From positions 248,001 to 312,000 of the forward strand of contig NZ_JAHFZZ010000001.1 of NCBI RefSeq assembly GCF_018603905.1: a DNA stretch of 64,000 nucleotides, given 5' to 3'. The notes beneath the pieces are model-generated. The model was not told the DNA's origin. It ran no database searches and worked only from the letters and a program-made list of their open reading frames with translations. A program made the position numbers and the translations under genes. This stretch comes from Nonomuraea sp. NEAU-A123 (lineage in GTDB: Bacteria; Actinomycetota; Actinomycetes; Streptosporangiales; Streptosporangiaceae). This document shows, piece by piece, positions 45,693 through 54,694 of the stretch (position 1 is the stretch's first letter; each line of letters opens with the position of its first letter).

Positions 45693-46136
45693 ATGCAGGA
45701 GTTTGGGGACTTCGCGAACATCGACATCGAGAAGCTTCTCAAGGGCGCGGACGAACAGTTCGCCCGCATCGAAGAGCTCCAGAAGAACATGACCGACATC
45801 GTCGGGCGGGCCCAGGACGACGACGGCCTGGTCACGATCGCGTACGGCAGCGAGGGGCTGCGCGACCTCCTGCTGCATCCCAAGGCGATGCGGCTGAGCT
45901 CGGGCGAGCTGTCCGAGCTCATCAAGGAGCAGCTCCAGGCGGCGACCGCGGACCTGCAGAGGCAGGTCACCGAGGCCATGGGCGAGGCGTTCGGCGACGA
46001 GGACAACCCGATGAAGTACGTCGACGACCCCGAGGCCGCCCTGCACAAGATCAAGGAGGCCGAGTCCGCCTACAACCGGACGTTCGAGGACGTCATGGGC
46101 GAGCTCGACCGCATCCGCCGCCGCCTGGACCTCTGA
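45693..46136 (+). CDS. YbaB/EspL-like protein 2
   Basis: A 147-residue YbaB/EbfC-fold protein: helical N-terminus, beta sheet with GLVTIAYGSEGLRDLLLHP, and a C-terminal helical part. A GGAG five bases before ATG 45693 supports the start. It lies 44 bases after eccD on the same strand and may be co-transcribed with it, strengthening the link between this family and ESX systems. Paralogue of the gene at 36420. Confidence 0.82.
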   Translation: MQEFGDFANIDIEKLLKGADEQFARIEELQKNMTDIVGRAQDDDGLVTIAYGSEGLRDLLLHPKAMRLSSGELSELIKEQLQAATADLQRQVTEAMGEAFGDEDNPMKYVDDPEAALHKIKEAESAYNRTFEDVMGELDRIRRRLDL

Positions 46137-46143
46137 CCGTCGC

Positions 46144-46881
46144 CTAGGCGTCCTTCTTCGTGCCCAGGGGCTTGTGGTCCTTGCCGAACCGGGGCAGGTT
46201 GGGAATGTAGACCTGCTCGAACACCGGCATCTCCTTGGAGTCCGTGGGCGTGACGGCCTTGTTCATGTTCTCCGAGGCGCTCTGGCTCATCTGCAGGGCC
46301 ACCGTCGCGGCGATGCTGCCGGCTGTCGCGTAGATGGCCATGCTGCTGGTCGCGATCTTCCTCAGCGCGGCGAGCGCAGCGCTGCCCGAAGCGGTGGTGG
46401 CGAGCTCTATCGCCGGTGCCGCGGGAGGGAAGGTCTTGCTCGCGACGCTGGCAATGGAGAGGGCGACCAGGACCGAGGCTACGGAGACGCCGGCCACGGA
46501 CATCTGGAAGGAATTCTGGGCGAGCTGGTCGAGCGCTCTCGCGAGTGCTTCGTAGATCTGCGAGCCGTTCTTGGCCTGGGCGGTGAACTTCTTCATCGCC
46601 GCGTCAACGTCCGGACGCGCCATCTTCTCCCAGTCGTCGTCGCTGATGGTGTTTATGGCGGTGTCGATGGATGTCGCCGCGTTGTCGACCGTCTTGGTCA
46701 TGCCGCGGGTGTGCCTGGCCGCTTCACGGATGTCGCTGGGGCTGGAGTACATCGTGCCGATAAGCGTCCCGGCGAACTTGGAGATCGTTTTCAGTGCGGG
46801 ATTGGACGGCATCACCGCAGCAGCGAGGCAAAGTCCCATCGCCACGGAGTAGTAAGTTGTGCCGTTTGAGTAATAGTCCAT
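46144..46881 (-). CDS. ESX-island helical membrane protein
   Basis: A 245-residue protein with hydrophobic segments about 12-26, 128-150 and 185-205 and a helical WXG-like region whose turn reads WEK (residue 84) rather than WxG. Layout resembles the protein at 52454 (TM, WEG helix pair, TM). It starts 19 bases after the stop of the repetitive protein on the same strand, so the two form a pair. Family not recognised. Confidence 0.65.
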   Translation of the reverse strand: MDYYSNGTTYYSVAMGLCLAAAVMPSNPALKTISKFAGTLIGTMYSSPSDIREAARHTRGMTKTVDNAATSIDTAINTISDDDWEKMARPDVDAAMKKFTAQAKNGSQIYEALARALDQLAQNSFQMSVAGVSVASVLVALSIASVASKTFPPAAPAIELATTASGSAALAALRKIATSSMAIYATAGSIAATVALQMSQSASENMNKAVTPTDSKEMPVFEQVYIPNLPRFGKDHKPLGTKKDA

Positions 46882-46900
46882 GTCATCCCTGGGGTCAGCT

Positions 46901-48412
46901 CTACACGGTGCTCTTGTTGTCGGCGTCCCGGATGAAGCCGGCTCCCGTTTGGAGTTGCTCGTCCCATGCGCCTAGTTGGTGCTTGGCGCTCTTAAGGTAG
47001 TCGGCGGCCGTCGAACGGGCCGAGTGGTACGCGGGGGCGAACGTCACCGCGCCCAACAGGCCGAACCCCGGGAAGCCGATGTCGATGTTCCGGGCCGTGT
47101 CCTCCGCGGCGCCCATGTGGTCGCCTGGGGTGTCGCCCTTGCCGTCTTTGGAGGGGCCGATCGCCTTGCCAAGCTTCTCCATGACCTCGGGGCGGATCTT
47201 GCGCCAGCCGCCGTCCACGCCGTCTGCCGCGAGCTTGGCGTCCCTCGCGGTTTTGGGGGTGTCCTTGCTGTCGGTTTTGTCGTCGCCTTTGCCCTTGCCC
47301 TGGTCATCACCCCCGCCCCCGCCCCCGCCCCCGCCGCCTCCGGTGGAGCTGGGGGTTTCGGCGGACGGGGTGCCCGCGCTCGGCATGTCCGCGCTGGGCA
47401 TGTCCGCGCTGGGCATGTCCGCGGCCGGAGTCTCCGCGGTGGGTGTGTCCGCGGCCGGAGTCTCCGCGGTGGGTGTGTCCGCGGTTGGCAGGTCCGGGGT
47501 GGGGGTTTCCGTGGTCGGCGTTTCCGGGGTGCCGGAGCCGGGGTCCTCGGTGCCGCCGCTACCGGCTGACGGATCCGTCGAGGGAGTCTCGGGAACGGTC
47601 GTGCCGTCCTGGCCGTCGGGCACGCTGGGGTCGGTCTGGCTGCCCGGGTCCGTCTGAGAGTCCGCGGGATCCTGCCCCTGGGAGCCGCTGGGGTCTTCCT
47701 GGCCGGTGCCGGGGTCGGTTTGTGGGTCCGACGTGTCGCCCTGGTCGCCCTGGTCGCCGGTGTCCGTGCCGTTCTGGTCGTTGGTGTCGTCCTGGTTTCC
47801 GGTGTCGTCCTGGTCCTGCGGGGCGTTCGGGTCCTCGGTCGCGTCGTCCGACGTGCCGGTGCCGTCGGGGTTCGCGCTCTCGTCGGCGTCTGAGGGCTCC
47901 CACGCAGGGTCGCCTTCGGCGGCCTGCGGATCGACCGAGCCGGGCTCGCCGTCGATCACGTCGTCCACCGTCTCGGGCCCGACACTCAGTTGGTCGGACT
48001 GGACCTCGGCCACCGTGGGGTCCCCCTGGCCGTCGGCCGGGCCCGCCTGATCCGGTGGGATCTGGTCGACGGCAGGTCCTGCCTGGTCCGGCGGGACCTG
48101 GTCGACGGCGGGTCCCGCCTGGTCTGGCGGGATCGCCTGGTCGTCGATGGTGCCCGACTGGGTCGTCTGGTCGGCGACCGAGCCGGCCTCGACGAGGCTC
48201 ACGGGGTCTCCCGAAGTGCCGCCGTCCTGGGGGCTCGCCGGGGAAGTGTCCCCGTTCGCGCTACCCGCGGAAAGGACGGTCGTTCCACCGTCGATCGAGC
48301 CCGGGGGCGCGGTGCCCACCTGGACTTCGCTCGGTCCCTCCTGCGGCGGGGGAGAGCTCCAGTTGAGCAGGCTGTCGATGCTCGACCGCCCCACGGTCCC
48401 GAATTCGGCCAC
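46901..48412 (-). CDS. Long low-complexity Asp/Pro/Thr-rich ESX-island protein
   Basis: A 503-residue protein, about 75 percent low complexity: three PPDQAGPAVDQ-type 12-mers near residues 95-130, acidic D/Q/T/G stretches, then PTAETPAAD and ADMPS pentamers. The last 120 residues are ordered and helical (GWRKIRPEVMEKLGKAIG ... HQLGAWDEQL) and probably form the ESX-like bundle. GTG 48412 follows GGGAGG; TTG 48430 is the alternative. The order is reversed from its neighbours: disordered part first, helical part last. Unrecognised; likely a secreted or surface-exposed substrate paired with the 46881 gene. Confidence 0.65.
   Translation of the reverse strand: MAEFGTVGRSSIDSLLNWSSPPPQEGPSEVQVGTAPPGSIDGGTTVLSAGSANGDTSPASPQDGGTSGDPVSLVEAGSVADQTTQSGTIDDQAIPPDQAGPAVDQVPPDQAGPAVDQIPPDQAGPADGQGDPTVAEVQSDQLSVGPETVDDVIDGEPGSVDPQAAEGDPAWEPSDADESANPDGTGTSDDATEDPNAPQDQDDTGNQDDTNDQNGTDTGDQGDQGDTSDPQTDPGTGQEDPSGSQGQDPADSQTDPGSQTDPSVPDGQDGTTVPETPSTDPSAGSGGTEDPGSGTPETPTTETPTPDLPTADTPTAETPAADTPTAETPAADMPSADMPSADMPSAGTPSAETPSSTGGGGGGGGGGGDDQGKGKGDDKTDSKDTPKTARDAKLAADGVDGGWRKIRPEVMEKLGKAIGPSKDGKGDTPGDHMGAAEDTARNIDIGFPGFGLLGAVTFAPAYHSARSTAADYLKSAKHQLGAWDEQLQTGAGFIRDADNKSTV
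47350..47500 (-). repeat. Short tandem repeats in the low-complexity gene
   Basis: Three copies of a 15-base unit (GCGCTGGGCATGTCC) and two exact copies of a 30-base unit (from GCGGCCGGAGTC to GGTGTGTCC), in frame, encoding ADMPS and ADTPTAETPA. The exact 30-base duplication suggests recent expansion. Confidence 0.8.
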
Positions 48413-48724
48413 CTGTCGCCCTCCCAGCAATCAACACAGAAGCGGCAAAAGCGTATCTGTGAGGCTGCTGGGCCGTACAGGTTGTGGGCTTTACGACAAG
48501 TCGCGACCACCCAACAGCGGGGCCAGTCAGAAATCGGCGGCCCGTCTACCTGCTTGTTTACCAAGAAGTCGCCTAACGGTGACCTAGCCGTTATGTTAAG
48601 TATCTGTTATTTCTGGGGCAGATGGGGGCTAGCATGCCATTTGATGTTGTTTGCGGGGGTACCCGGGTTGACCGGACCTACGGCACCGCCGTACAGAACC
48701 AGACCTTGTTGACCTGGAGGTCCA
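48413..48724. promoter_or_regulatory. Divergent ESX promoter region (312 bases)
   Basis: No gene is visible here. The stretch separates the low-complexity gene (leftward) from the WXG100 operon (rightward). A good rightward promoter is TTGACC (48668-48673), 18 bases, TACAGA (48692-48697), giving a short leader that ends in GGAGG before the ATG at 48725. The middle is more AT-rich than its surroundings (about 48585-48660). Confidence 0.55.
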
Positions 48725-49075
48725 ATGGCCACACTTATGGGTACGGCGCCCACAAAGCTCATCAAGGCTGCCGGCCAGTGCGAAACCACCGCCCAGTACA
48801 TCGAGGGCATGCGCCAGAGGGTGCAGACCATCAAGGGTGACCTGATGAACGCGGGCTGGAAGGGCGGCGCCTCCCAGCAGTTCGGCAAGGCTCTCGACGC
48901 CTGGGACGTCGACTTCCGTCAAGTGATCAAGATCCTTGAGGAGATCTACGACAAGCTGAACGTCGGTGCCGGTGTGTACGCCGACGCCGCGCAGCAGAAC
49001 ATGGACATCTCCAGCGGGCTCAACAGCGCTGGCGGCGCCGGCCGTATCGACTCGCTCATCAACGCGTCGAACTAA
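48725..49075 (+). CDS. WXG100-family ESX protein (first of a pair)
   Basis: A 116-residue ESAT-6-like helix hairpin with WKG at 45-47. GGAGG stands four bases before the ATG. It is followed 29 bases later by a second WXG100 gene, the classic EsxA/EsxB-type tandem. Its tail (VYADAAQQNMD) lacks a perfect YxxxD/E, so the partner probably carries the export signal. Confidence 0.9.
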   Translation: MATLMGTAPTKLIKAAGQCETTAQYIEGMRQRVQTIKGDLMNAGWKGGASQQFGKALDAWDVDFRQVIKILEEIYDKLNVGAGVYADAAQQNMDISSGLNSAGGAGRIDSLINASN

Positions 49076-49104
49076 GCCCCCCAGCAGCTAGGACGGAGAC
49101 ACTC

Positions 49105-49422
49105 ATGGCCGACAGCACGTTCACCCCAGAGGACTACACCTACGCCCACTTCCCCAACATGGAAGCGGCGTACGAGCAGCTGAAGTCGATCGTCACCGAG
49201 CTGGACCGGGTGACGGACGATCTCTACAACGACGTCAGGACCACCCTCGGCGCGGACTGGGAGGGTGAGGCCAAGACGTTCTTCGACGGCAAGAAGGCCC
49301 AGTGGGACAACCTCGAGGTTGAGATGGGCAAGCAGCTGTTCGAAGCGGCTAAGGCCGTCGAGATCGCCAAGGGCAACTACCAGACCGCTGAGCGGCGCAA
49401 CATCAGCATCTGGACCGACTAG
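49105..49422 (+). CDS. WXG100-family ESX protein (second of a pair) with YxxxE signal
   Basis: A 105-residue helix hairpin with WEG at 52-54 and the export signal NYQTAE (Y92-E96) just past the second helix. It should dimerise with the 116-residue protein upstream and direct the pair to EccC. A GC-rich hairpin follows at 49451 before the next genes of the operon. Confidence 0.9.
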   Translation: MADSTFTPEDYTYAHFPNMEAAYEQLKSIVTELDRVTDDLYNDVRTTLGADWEGEAKTFFDGKKAQWDNLEVEMGKQLFEAAKAVEIAKGNYQTAERRNISIWTD

Positions 49423-49450
49423 CAGTCCGTTGCGGCGATCGTGCCTCCCT

Positions 49451-49476
49451 CGGCCGGTGCCGTGAAGCGCCGGCCG
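49451..49476 (+). terminator. GC-rich hairpin after the WXG100 pair
   Basis: CGGCCGG (49451-49457) pairs with CCGGCCG (49470-49476) around a 12-base loop; no T tract. Likely a partial terminator or mRNA-stabilising element that lets the small ESX pair be made in excess over the downstream large proteins. Confidence 0.5.
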
Positions 49477-49502
49477 GGTTCCGTTGTCTAAGGGGGTTGG
49501 GG

Positions 49503-49907
49503 ATGACCCAGAAGGATGCCATGGAGGGCGGCCAGGACCCTCTGTACGTCGATCCTGATCTGTTCGACGCGGGAGCGGGACGGGAGCACTCCCCAACCGC
49601 CATGCGTGCGATCGCCGACGAGCTCAAGTCGTACCTCGGCGGGATGCAGGGGCCCGGCTCGGCGGAGGGCTACACCAGCGGCTCCGTCAACGGCATCCTG
49701 GACCACTGCCAGCTCTCCGAGGCGCAGATAGGCACCTGGCACGACGCCAGCGCCTTCAGCAGCACGGTCGGCTCCAACAGTGGCGGCAAGAAGTTCGCGC
49801 AGGTGTACAAGGAGTTCATCGACGCCTACAAGGACGTGATCGCCGCGGTCGAGGCGAGCGCGGCCAACCACAGCGCCGGTGACCAGGCCAATGAGGGCAA
49901 GGGCTGA
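49503..49907 (+). CDS. Small helical ESX-partner protein
   Basis: A 134-residue protein with two to three predicted helices and no exact WXG. ATG 49503 lies after GGGGGTTGGGG. TGATGG overlap couples it to the large WXG protein starting at 49907, so it is probably that protein's dimer partner or chaperone. Family not recognised. Confidence 0.72.
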   Translation: MTQKDAMEGGQDPLYVDPDLFDAGAGREHSPTAMRAIADELKSYLGGMQGPGSAEGYTSGSVNGILDHCQLSEAQIGTWHDASAFSSTVGSNSGGKKFAQVYKEFIDAYKDVIAAVEASAANHSAGDQANEGKG

Positions 49908-51304
49908 TGGCCGAGGGCAAGGGCGGTAGGCACGTCGTCGTCATCCTGTCGTTCGACAAGATGCCGGAGGGCGGGTCGGTAAACGCGTCCAAGGACGAGA
50001 TCCTGACGATGCTGCAGAACACCGAGCCCACCCAGATCGAGAACGCCGGGTTCGCCTACGACAAGGCGGCAAGCACGATCGAGCAGGCGACCAACGCGCT
50101 GGAAGAGCACGCCGGCAAGATCATCAAGGTGTGGACGGGCCCGGACGCCAGCAAGGCGCGCCACGCGCTGCAGATGCTGCACGCCTCCGGCGGCGAGCTG
50201 GCCACCAAGCTGGAGATGATGGGCTCGGCCCTGCGCCAGTACGCGAGCTACCTGCCCGAGACGATCTCGAAGGTCCAGGGCATCTCGGCGGCGGACAGCT
50301 CCAAGAACGATGTGCCCAGCTCCGAGATCGCCGTGGACAAAGAGGCCACGAACAAGGCCTTCGAGGACCGCGAGGCCCAGAAGGCCATGCAGGAGCTGAA
50401 CAAGAAGATCGTCGATCTTTACAACGTGCAGGTCCCGCACGACGTGTCCTACGAGCTGCCCGGCGTCTCGATCCCGGGCGGTACGGGCACGTACCGCGAC
50501 CCCGGATACCCGGGCGGCGTGGGGATCAGCGACAGCTCCGGCGGGAGCGGGTCATCGGGTGGCTCTGGCGGGTTCGACGGCGGTTCCGGTTCCGGCGGCA
50601 CAGGTTCCACCGGCTCCACGGGCTCTACGGGTGGCACGGGCTCCGACGGCTCGCGCGGCGGCGGTACGGGAGACTCCTCGGGCTCCGGCTCGGACAAGCC
50701 GGGCTCGGACTCCGGAGGCCAGAACGGTTCCGACTCCGGCGACAAGCCGGGCTCGGACTCCGGCAGCGACCAGAACGGCTCCGACTCCGGCGGTCAGGGC
50801 GATTCGTCGAGTGACGGCACCGGCAGCCAGGACCCATCGAAGACCGGCGGTTCCGACACACAGGACCAGACGGTCCCGCCCGTGCTCGGCCAGGACGACA
50901 AGACCAGCAGCGACAACGTCAAGGGCGGCTTGGACCCGAACGGGACAGAAGTGTCCTCTTATACGCCGACCACGCCGACCATACCGACCACGGCCAACTT
51001 CAACCCGACCGGCAATCCGGTGAGCACCATCGCCCCCAACACGGTGGGCGTCCTCTCGCCCACCGGCACGCCCAGCGTGCCCTCGGTGCTCGGCTCGCCG
51101 AACGGTGGCATGGGCGCGGGCGGCCAAGGGCTCGCGACGGCGATGCGGACGTCGGGGAACGGCATGAATGGCGGCATGCCGTTCATGCCGATGGGCGGTG
51201 GCGGCGCCACGGACCAGGGGGACTTCGAGAGAATGACGTATCTCCCCGCGGACAAGGACGACTGGAACTCCGCGCACGACGTGACCGACCCGGTCATTTG
51301 CTGA
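49907..51304 (+). CDS. Large WXG protein with Ser/Gly/Asp-rich region and conserved tail
   Basis: A 465-residue protein. Residues 30-165 form an ESX-type helical domain with WTG at 76-78 (VWTGPDASKARHAL). Residues about 185-320 are disordered SGGSG / GSDSGG low complexity; then Thr/Pro-rich; the last 42 residues are the tail MPFMPMGGGG ... ERMTYLPADKDDW ... VTDPVI shared with two other genes here. No Sec signal. Coupled to the 134-residue partner upstream. PPE/Esp-like substrate by architecture; exact family not known. Confidence 0.75.
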   Translation: MAEGKGGRHVVVILSFDKMPEGGSVNASKDEILTMLQNTEPTQIENAGFAYDKAASTIEQATNALEEHAGKIIKVWTGPDASKARHALQMLHASGGELATKLEMMGSALRQYASYLPETISKVQGISAADSSKNDVPSSEIAVDKEATNKAFEDREAQKAMQELNKKIVDLYNVQVPHDVSYELPGVSIPGGTGTYRDPGYPGGVGISDSSGGSGSSGGSGGFDGGSGSGGTGSTGSTGSTGGTGSDGSRGGGTGDSSGSGSDKPGSDSGGQNGSDSGDKPGSDSGSDQNGSDSGGQGDSSSDGTGSQDPSKTGGSDTQDQTVPPVLGQDDKTSSDNVKGGLDPNGTEVSSYTPTTPTIPTTANFNPTGNPVSTIAPNTVGVLSPTGTPSVPSVLGSPNGGMGAGGQGLATAMRTSGNGMNGGMPFMPMGGGGATDQGDFERMTYLPADKDDWNSAHDVTDPVIC

Positions 51305-51323
51305 ACGCGCTACGGGGAGCGGT

Positions 51324-52457
51324 ATGGGCGACTCAACGCAGAATTCCAGCCAGGCGGCCAAGCTCGCGCAGCTGCAGAGTGGACAGCTGCCGACGATGTC
51401 GTCGGGCGTCTCCTTCAAGGCCAGCGCGCTCGAGACCAACAGCGAGAAGATAGACGACCACACCGTGGCCATCTCCGCGCTGGAGGCCAAGACGAGCACC
51501 CTCCCCGTACAGTGGCCCCATTTCGGCGTGATCGGCATCGGCGTCAACAACGTCCACGACAAGGCGGTCGACCAGCAGAAGGATGCGCTCGCCAAGGGAC
51601 GCAAGGCGCTGCAGAGCTGGAAGACCGCGCTCAGGCAGGCCTCCAGCAACTACCGGGCGGCGGAGGACGCCAACGGCGACCAGTTCCAGAACATGAACTT
51701 CGACCCGAACAGCCTCGGCGGCGGACCGAACCTCGGCGGCCTCGGCAATCCCGGCGGCTCCGGCCTGCCGAACACCGGCGGCATGCCGGACCTGTCCGGT
51801 GTGGGCACGCCGCCGGGGGTCGACCCGAACCTGCCCACCAGCGGCCTGCCCAAGACAGACCTTCCCTCGACGGATCTTCCCTCAACGGATCTGCCGAAGA
51901 CCGACCTGCCTTCGACGGACCTCCCCAAGACGGACCTGCCATCGGTTCCTGACGGGAGCCAGATCAACCAGCCCGACATGAAGGTGCCGGACATCGACTC
52001 GGCGCTCAACGGCCAGCCGCAAATGCCCGATCAGAAGCTGCCCGGCGTCGACGGCAACGTCCCCGACACGACGTCGCTGTCCCAGTTCGACCCCAACTCG
52101 GTGAACAATCCGCAGCTCAAGAACCCGGACCTCAGCGGCCTGTCTCCAGACTCGACCGGCTCCGGCACCGGCACCAGGACCGGCACAGGCGCGGGCACGG
52201 GTACCGGCACGGGCATAGGCACCGCGCTCGGCACCGGTGGGAGTGTTGGCGTGGGCGCGGGCGCCGTCCCGGCCGGTCTGAAGGGTGTCAACGGTTCGAG
52301 CGGGATGCCGATGATGCCCATGATGCCGATGGGCGGCGGCGGGGCCGGTGGCGACAAGGAAAAGGAGCGCGAGAACGCCCTGCTCGGCGAGGACGAGGGC
52401 GTATGGGGCGGCGACGATGAGATCGCGCCCGAAGTGATCGGACGGGATTCCAGATGA
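51324..52457 (+). CDS. ESX protein with YxxxE signal, LPSTD repeats and conserved tail
   Basis: A 377-residue protein. The N-terminal 115 residues are a helical ESX region ending in NYRAAE (Y110-E114), a full YxxxD/E signal; the WXG-like turn is WPH. Then come six or seven LP[SK]TD pentamers (about 175-210), Thr/Gly-rich sequence, and the conserved tail MPMMPMGGGG ... ENALLGEDEGVWGGDDEIAPEVIG. It follows the 49907 gene by 19 bases and overlaps the next gene by four (ATGA). Probably an exported substrate. Confidence 0.75.
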   Translation: MGDSTQNSSQAAKLAQLQSGQLPTMSSGVSFKASALETNSEKIDDHTVAISALEAKTSTLPVQWPHFGVIGIGVNNVHDKAVDQQKDALAKGRKALQSWKTALRQASSNYRAAEDANGDQFQNMNFDPNSLGGGPNLGGLGNPGGSGLPNTGGMPDLSGVGTPPGVDPNLPTSGLPKTDLPSTDLPSTDLPKTDLPSTDLPKTDLPSVPDGSQINQPDMKVPDIDSALNGQPQMPDQKLPGVDGNVPDTTSLSQFDPNSVNNPQLKNPDLSGLSPDSTGSGTGTRTGTGAGTGTGTGIGTALGTGGSVGVGAGAVPAGLKGVNGSSGMPMMPMMPMGGGGAGGDKEKERENALLGEDEGVWGGDDEIAPEVIGRDSR

Positions 52458-53236
52458 GCTACGAGTCCGACGCGTCGATCTACATGGTGGCGGCGAGCAC
52501 CGCAGCCGCCGGCGCCGCCATGATCATGCAGCCCTGGGCTTTCTACGCCGCCGCCGCCATTGGCGTGATGGTCTCGGACCCCGGGGCGATGGCGAAGACC
52601 GCCAAGGCCTGGCGGAGTCTCGACCACGACGGTCTGATGTCGGAGCTGGACGAGCTGGCCGGCGGGCTGGACAAACTCAAGACGGACCTGAAGTCCTCGG
52701 CCAAATGGGAGGGCGCGACCTTCGACACCTTCGAGGGCATCCACACGGCCTTCAAGAACGGGGTCAAGTCCCTCAAGGACACCCGCAACGACACCGGGGA
52801 CGCCGTCGATGCGGCGGCCAAGATCTACCACATCGGCGCCATCGCGGCCGCGGCGGTGGGCTACGTCATGCTTTGGATGGGTCTATCCAAGATGGCCGCG
52901 AGATTCACCCCGGGGTTGGGGATGTTCGCCGAGATGCTGACAGCCGCCAGGGGCTCCGTCACTCTGCAAGCGGTCAGGGCGATACTCAAGAAGCATGTCC
53001 TGGTCGTTGGAGGTGTCACCATGGTCCTCTACATGGCCATCCAACAGACCGAGATGACCGGAAAGCTCTTCCCCGGGCTTGAGGCCTCCATCCCCACCGA
53101 GATGACCGCGATGAAGTCAGGCGGCATGCCGCCGTTCTCCGATGCGGGCATGCAGTACGACGAGAAGATGGGCGGCCTCAGCGTGAAGATGGACGAGTCG
53201 CTGGGCAAGGTGCCCGGCGGCACCGCGTCGATCTGA
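52454..53236 (+). CDS. Membrane protein with internal WEG helical region
   Basis: A 260-residue protein: hydrophobic helices about 12-40, a helical hairpin region with WEG at 85-87 (SSAKWEGATFDTF), then TM helices near 120-145 and 172-190, and a short polar tail. Four-base overlap with the gene upstream. Same layout as the 46881 gene. It is the last gene of the operon starting at 48725 and convergent with the LysM gene. Possibly a membrane anchor for, or target-cell-inserting form of, the ESX products; not recognised. Confidence 0.68.
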   Translation: MSYESDASIYMVAASTAAAGAAMIMQPWAFYAAAAIGVMVSDPGAMAKTAKAWRSLDHDGLMSELDELAGGLDKLKTDLKSSAKWEGATFDTFEGIHTAFKNGVKSLKDTRNDTGDAVDAAAKIYHIGAIAAAAVGYVMLWMGLSKMAARFTPGLGMFAEMLTAARGSVTLQAVRAILKKHVLVVGGVTMVLYMAIQQTEMTGKLFPGLEASIPTEMTAMKSGGMPPFSDAGMQYDEKMGGLSVKMDESLGKVPGGTASI

Positions 53237-53239
53237 CCC

Positions 53240-54694
53240 TCACTCGTCCAGCGGGATCCGCAGCAGCTGTCCGGGCACCAGCTTGCGCGGGTCGTCTCCG
53301 ATGACCTCCCTGTTGGCGGCGTAGATCTCGCGCCACCGGTTGGGGTCGCCGTACACCTTCTCGGCGATGTCGTACAGCGACCCGTTGTCAACGGGCCAGT
53401 AGCCGACCTTTTCCGTCCGATCGGGCCGCGGTGCGACCGCCTGCCCGTTGGCGGTGGGCAGGTTCGTGTCGGGCAGCTCGCCGAAGTCGGGGTTGGTCTG
53501 CAGAGGCCGCCACACCCGGAAGAGGGACGTCGGGATGCCTCCCCAGAACTGCTTGTGGAAGTTGCCCGGCTTCCCGGCCACCCTGGCGCCGGGCAGCTTG
53601 TGCTTGATCTGCTCGTACGTCCAGTTGCGGAGCCCGACGAAGCTGCCGAAGGCCATGCCGGACTCGCCGACGGCGGCGCCTGTCTTGGTCAGGGTCGCCG
53701 CCCAGCTCGCCGCGGTGCCGCCCTGAAGGAGACCCTTGCCGAAGAAACCGGAGGCGGGCGCGAAGGTGGCCACGAGCATCGCGCCCGTGGTGATGCGGGC
53801 CGCCTGGGTGAAGCTGATGGGGCTCAGGTTGAAGATGCTGTGGCCGCTCATGCCCTGGGCCGCCATCTGCGTGCCGATGATGCCGCCGTACACGCTGCCG
53901 GAGGTCCTGGCGTAGTTCTTGAAGCTGGCCTGGGCGAACTTCTCGGCGTATCCCGTGAGGTTGCGGTTCTTCGCCGCCTGCAGCACGGCCTTCTCCATGG
54001 CGCCGACGGCCCGCATCGAGCGGAGCCTGACCAGCAGCCGGCCGACCACCGGGAGGTTCTTGAGCGCGGTCGCGAGGGTCCTGAGCAGGGTCCCGAACCT
54101 GATCATGACCTGGACCGCGTAGAGGACGAGCTGCCGGGTGCGGATGTAGGCGATCATCTGCGCCATCAGCCCGCCGGCCATGGAGGCGGCGAACCTCGCG
54201 GCCAGGTACTTGAACGCCATGAAAAGGGCGCCCCAGAGCAGCGCGGTCCTGAGGAGCTCGAGAATGGCCTTCTTGGTCAGGGCCGCCGAGTCGGCCACCA
54301 TCCTGAGGATCTGGGCGATGTCCGTGGAGCTCTTCTTGAGCGCGGTGCGATTGTCCTGCTTGACGACCTCGCCCCAGACCTTCCTGAACTCCTCGGCCGC
54401 CGTCCCCTTCCACTCCTTGACGACCCTGTCGAGATAGCCGGAGCCCTGGCCCTTGGCATGCCCGTCGAGCACGTCGAAGACCTTGTCGAGGTTCTGGGCC
54501 AGGCTCTCGTGCGCCGCGGCGGCGGCGCGGAGCCTGCCTTCGCTCTCGTCGTCGCCCATGAGGGAGGGGACGGCGTGGAACATCGCCTTGGCGGTGTTGA
54601 CCAGCGGGGTGATGTCGAACATCGAGCCCCAGTCGAGGGCGAACGGCCAGTGCGTCCAGTTCCACTCGATGGGGTTGAGGCTGCCCTCGGTCAT
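53240..54694 (-). CDS. WXG-domain membrane protein with C-terminal LysM
   Basis: A 484-residue protein. The WXG-type helical region includes WKG at 95-97 (EWKGTAAEEF); several hydrophobic stretches lie at about 135-175, 185-205 and 300-330; the C-terminus is a LysM fold (GSLYDIAEKVYGDPNRW ... LVPGQLLRIP) that should bind peptidoglycan. No Sec signal. ATG 54694 overlaps the stop of the 115-residue partner (ATGA); a longer frame to 54790 is antiphase with that partner. The combination implies a protein spanning or inserting in membrane while holding the wall. Confidence 0.8.
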   Translation of the reverse strand: MTEGSLNPIEWNWTHWPFALDWGSMFDITPLVNTAKAMFHAVPSLMGDDESEGRLRAAAAAHESLAQNLDKVFDVLDGHAKGQGSGYLDRVVKEWKGTAAEEFRKVWGEVVKQDNRTALKKSSTDIAQILRMVADSAALTKKAILELLRTALLWGALFMAFKYLAARFAASMAGGLMAQMIAYIRTRQLVLYAVQVMIRFGTLLRTLATALKNLPVVGRLLVRLRSMRAVGAMEKAVLQAAKNRNLTGYAEKFAQASFKNYARTSGSVYGGIIGTQMAAQGMSGHSIFNLSPISFTQAARITTGAMLVATFAPASGFFGKGLLQGGTAASWAATLTKTGAAVGESGMAFGSFVGLRNWTYEQIKHKLPGARVAGKPGNFHKQFWGGIPTSLFRVWRPLQTNPDFGELPDTNLPTANGQAVAPRPDRTEKVGYWPVDNGSLYDIAEKVYGDPNRWREIYAANREVIGDDPRKLVPGQLLRIPLDE

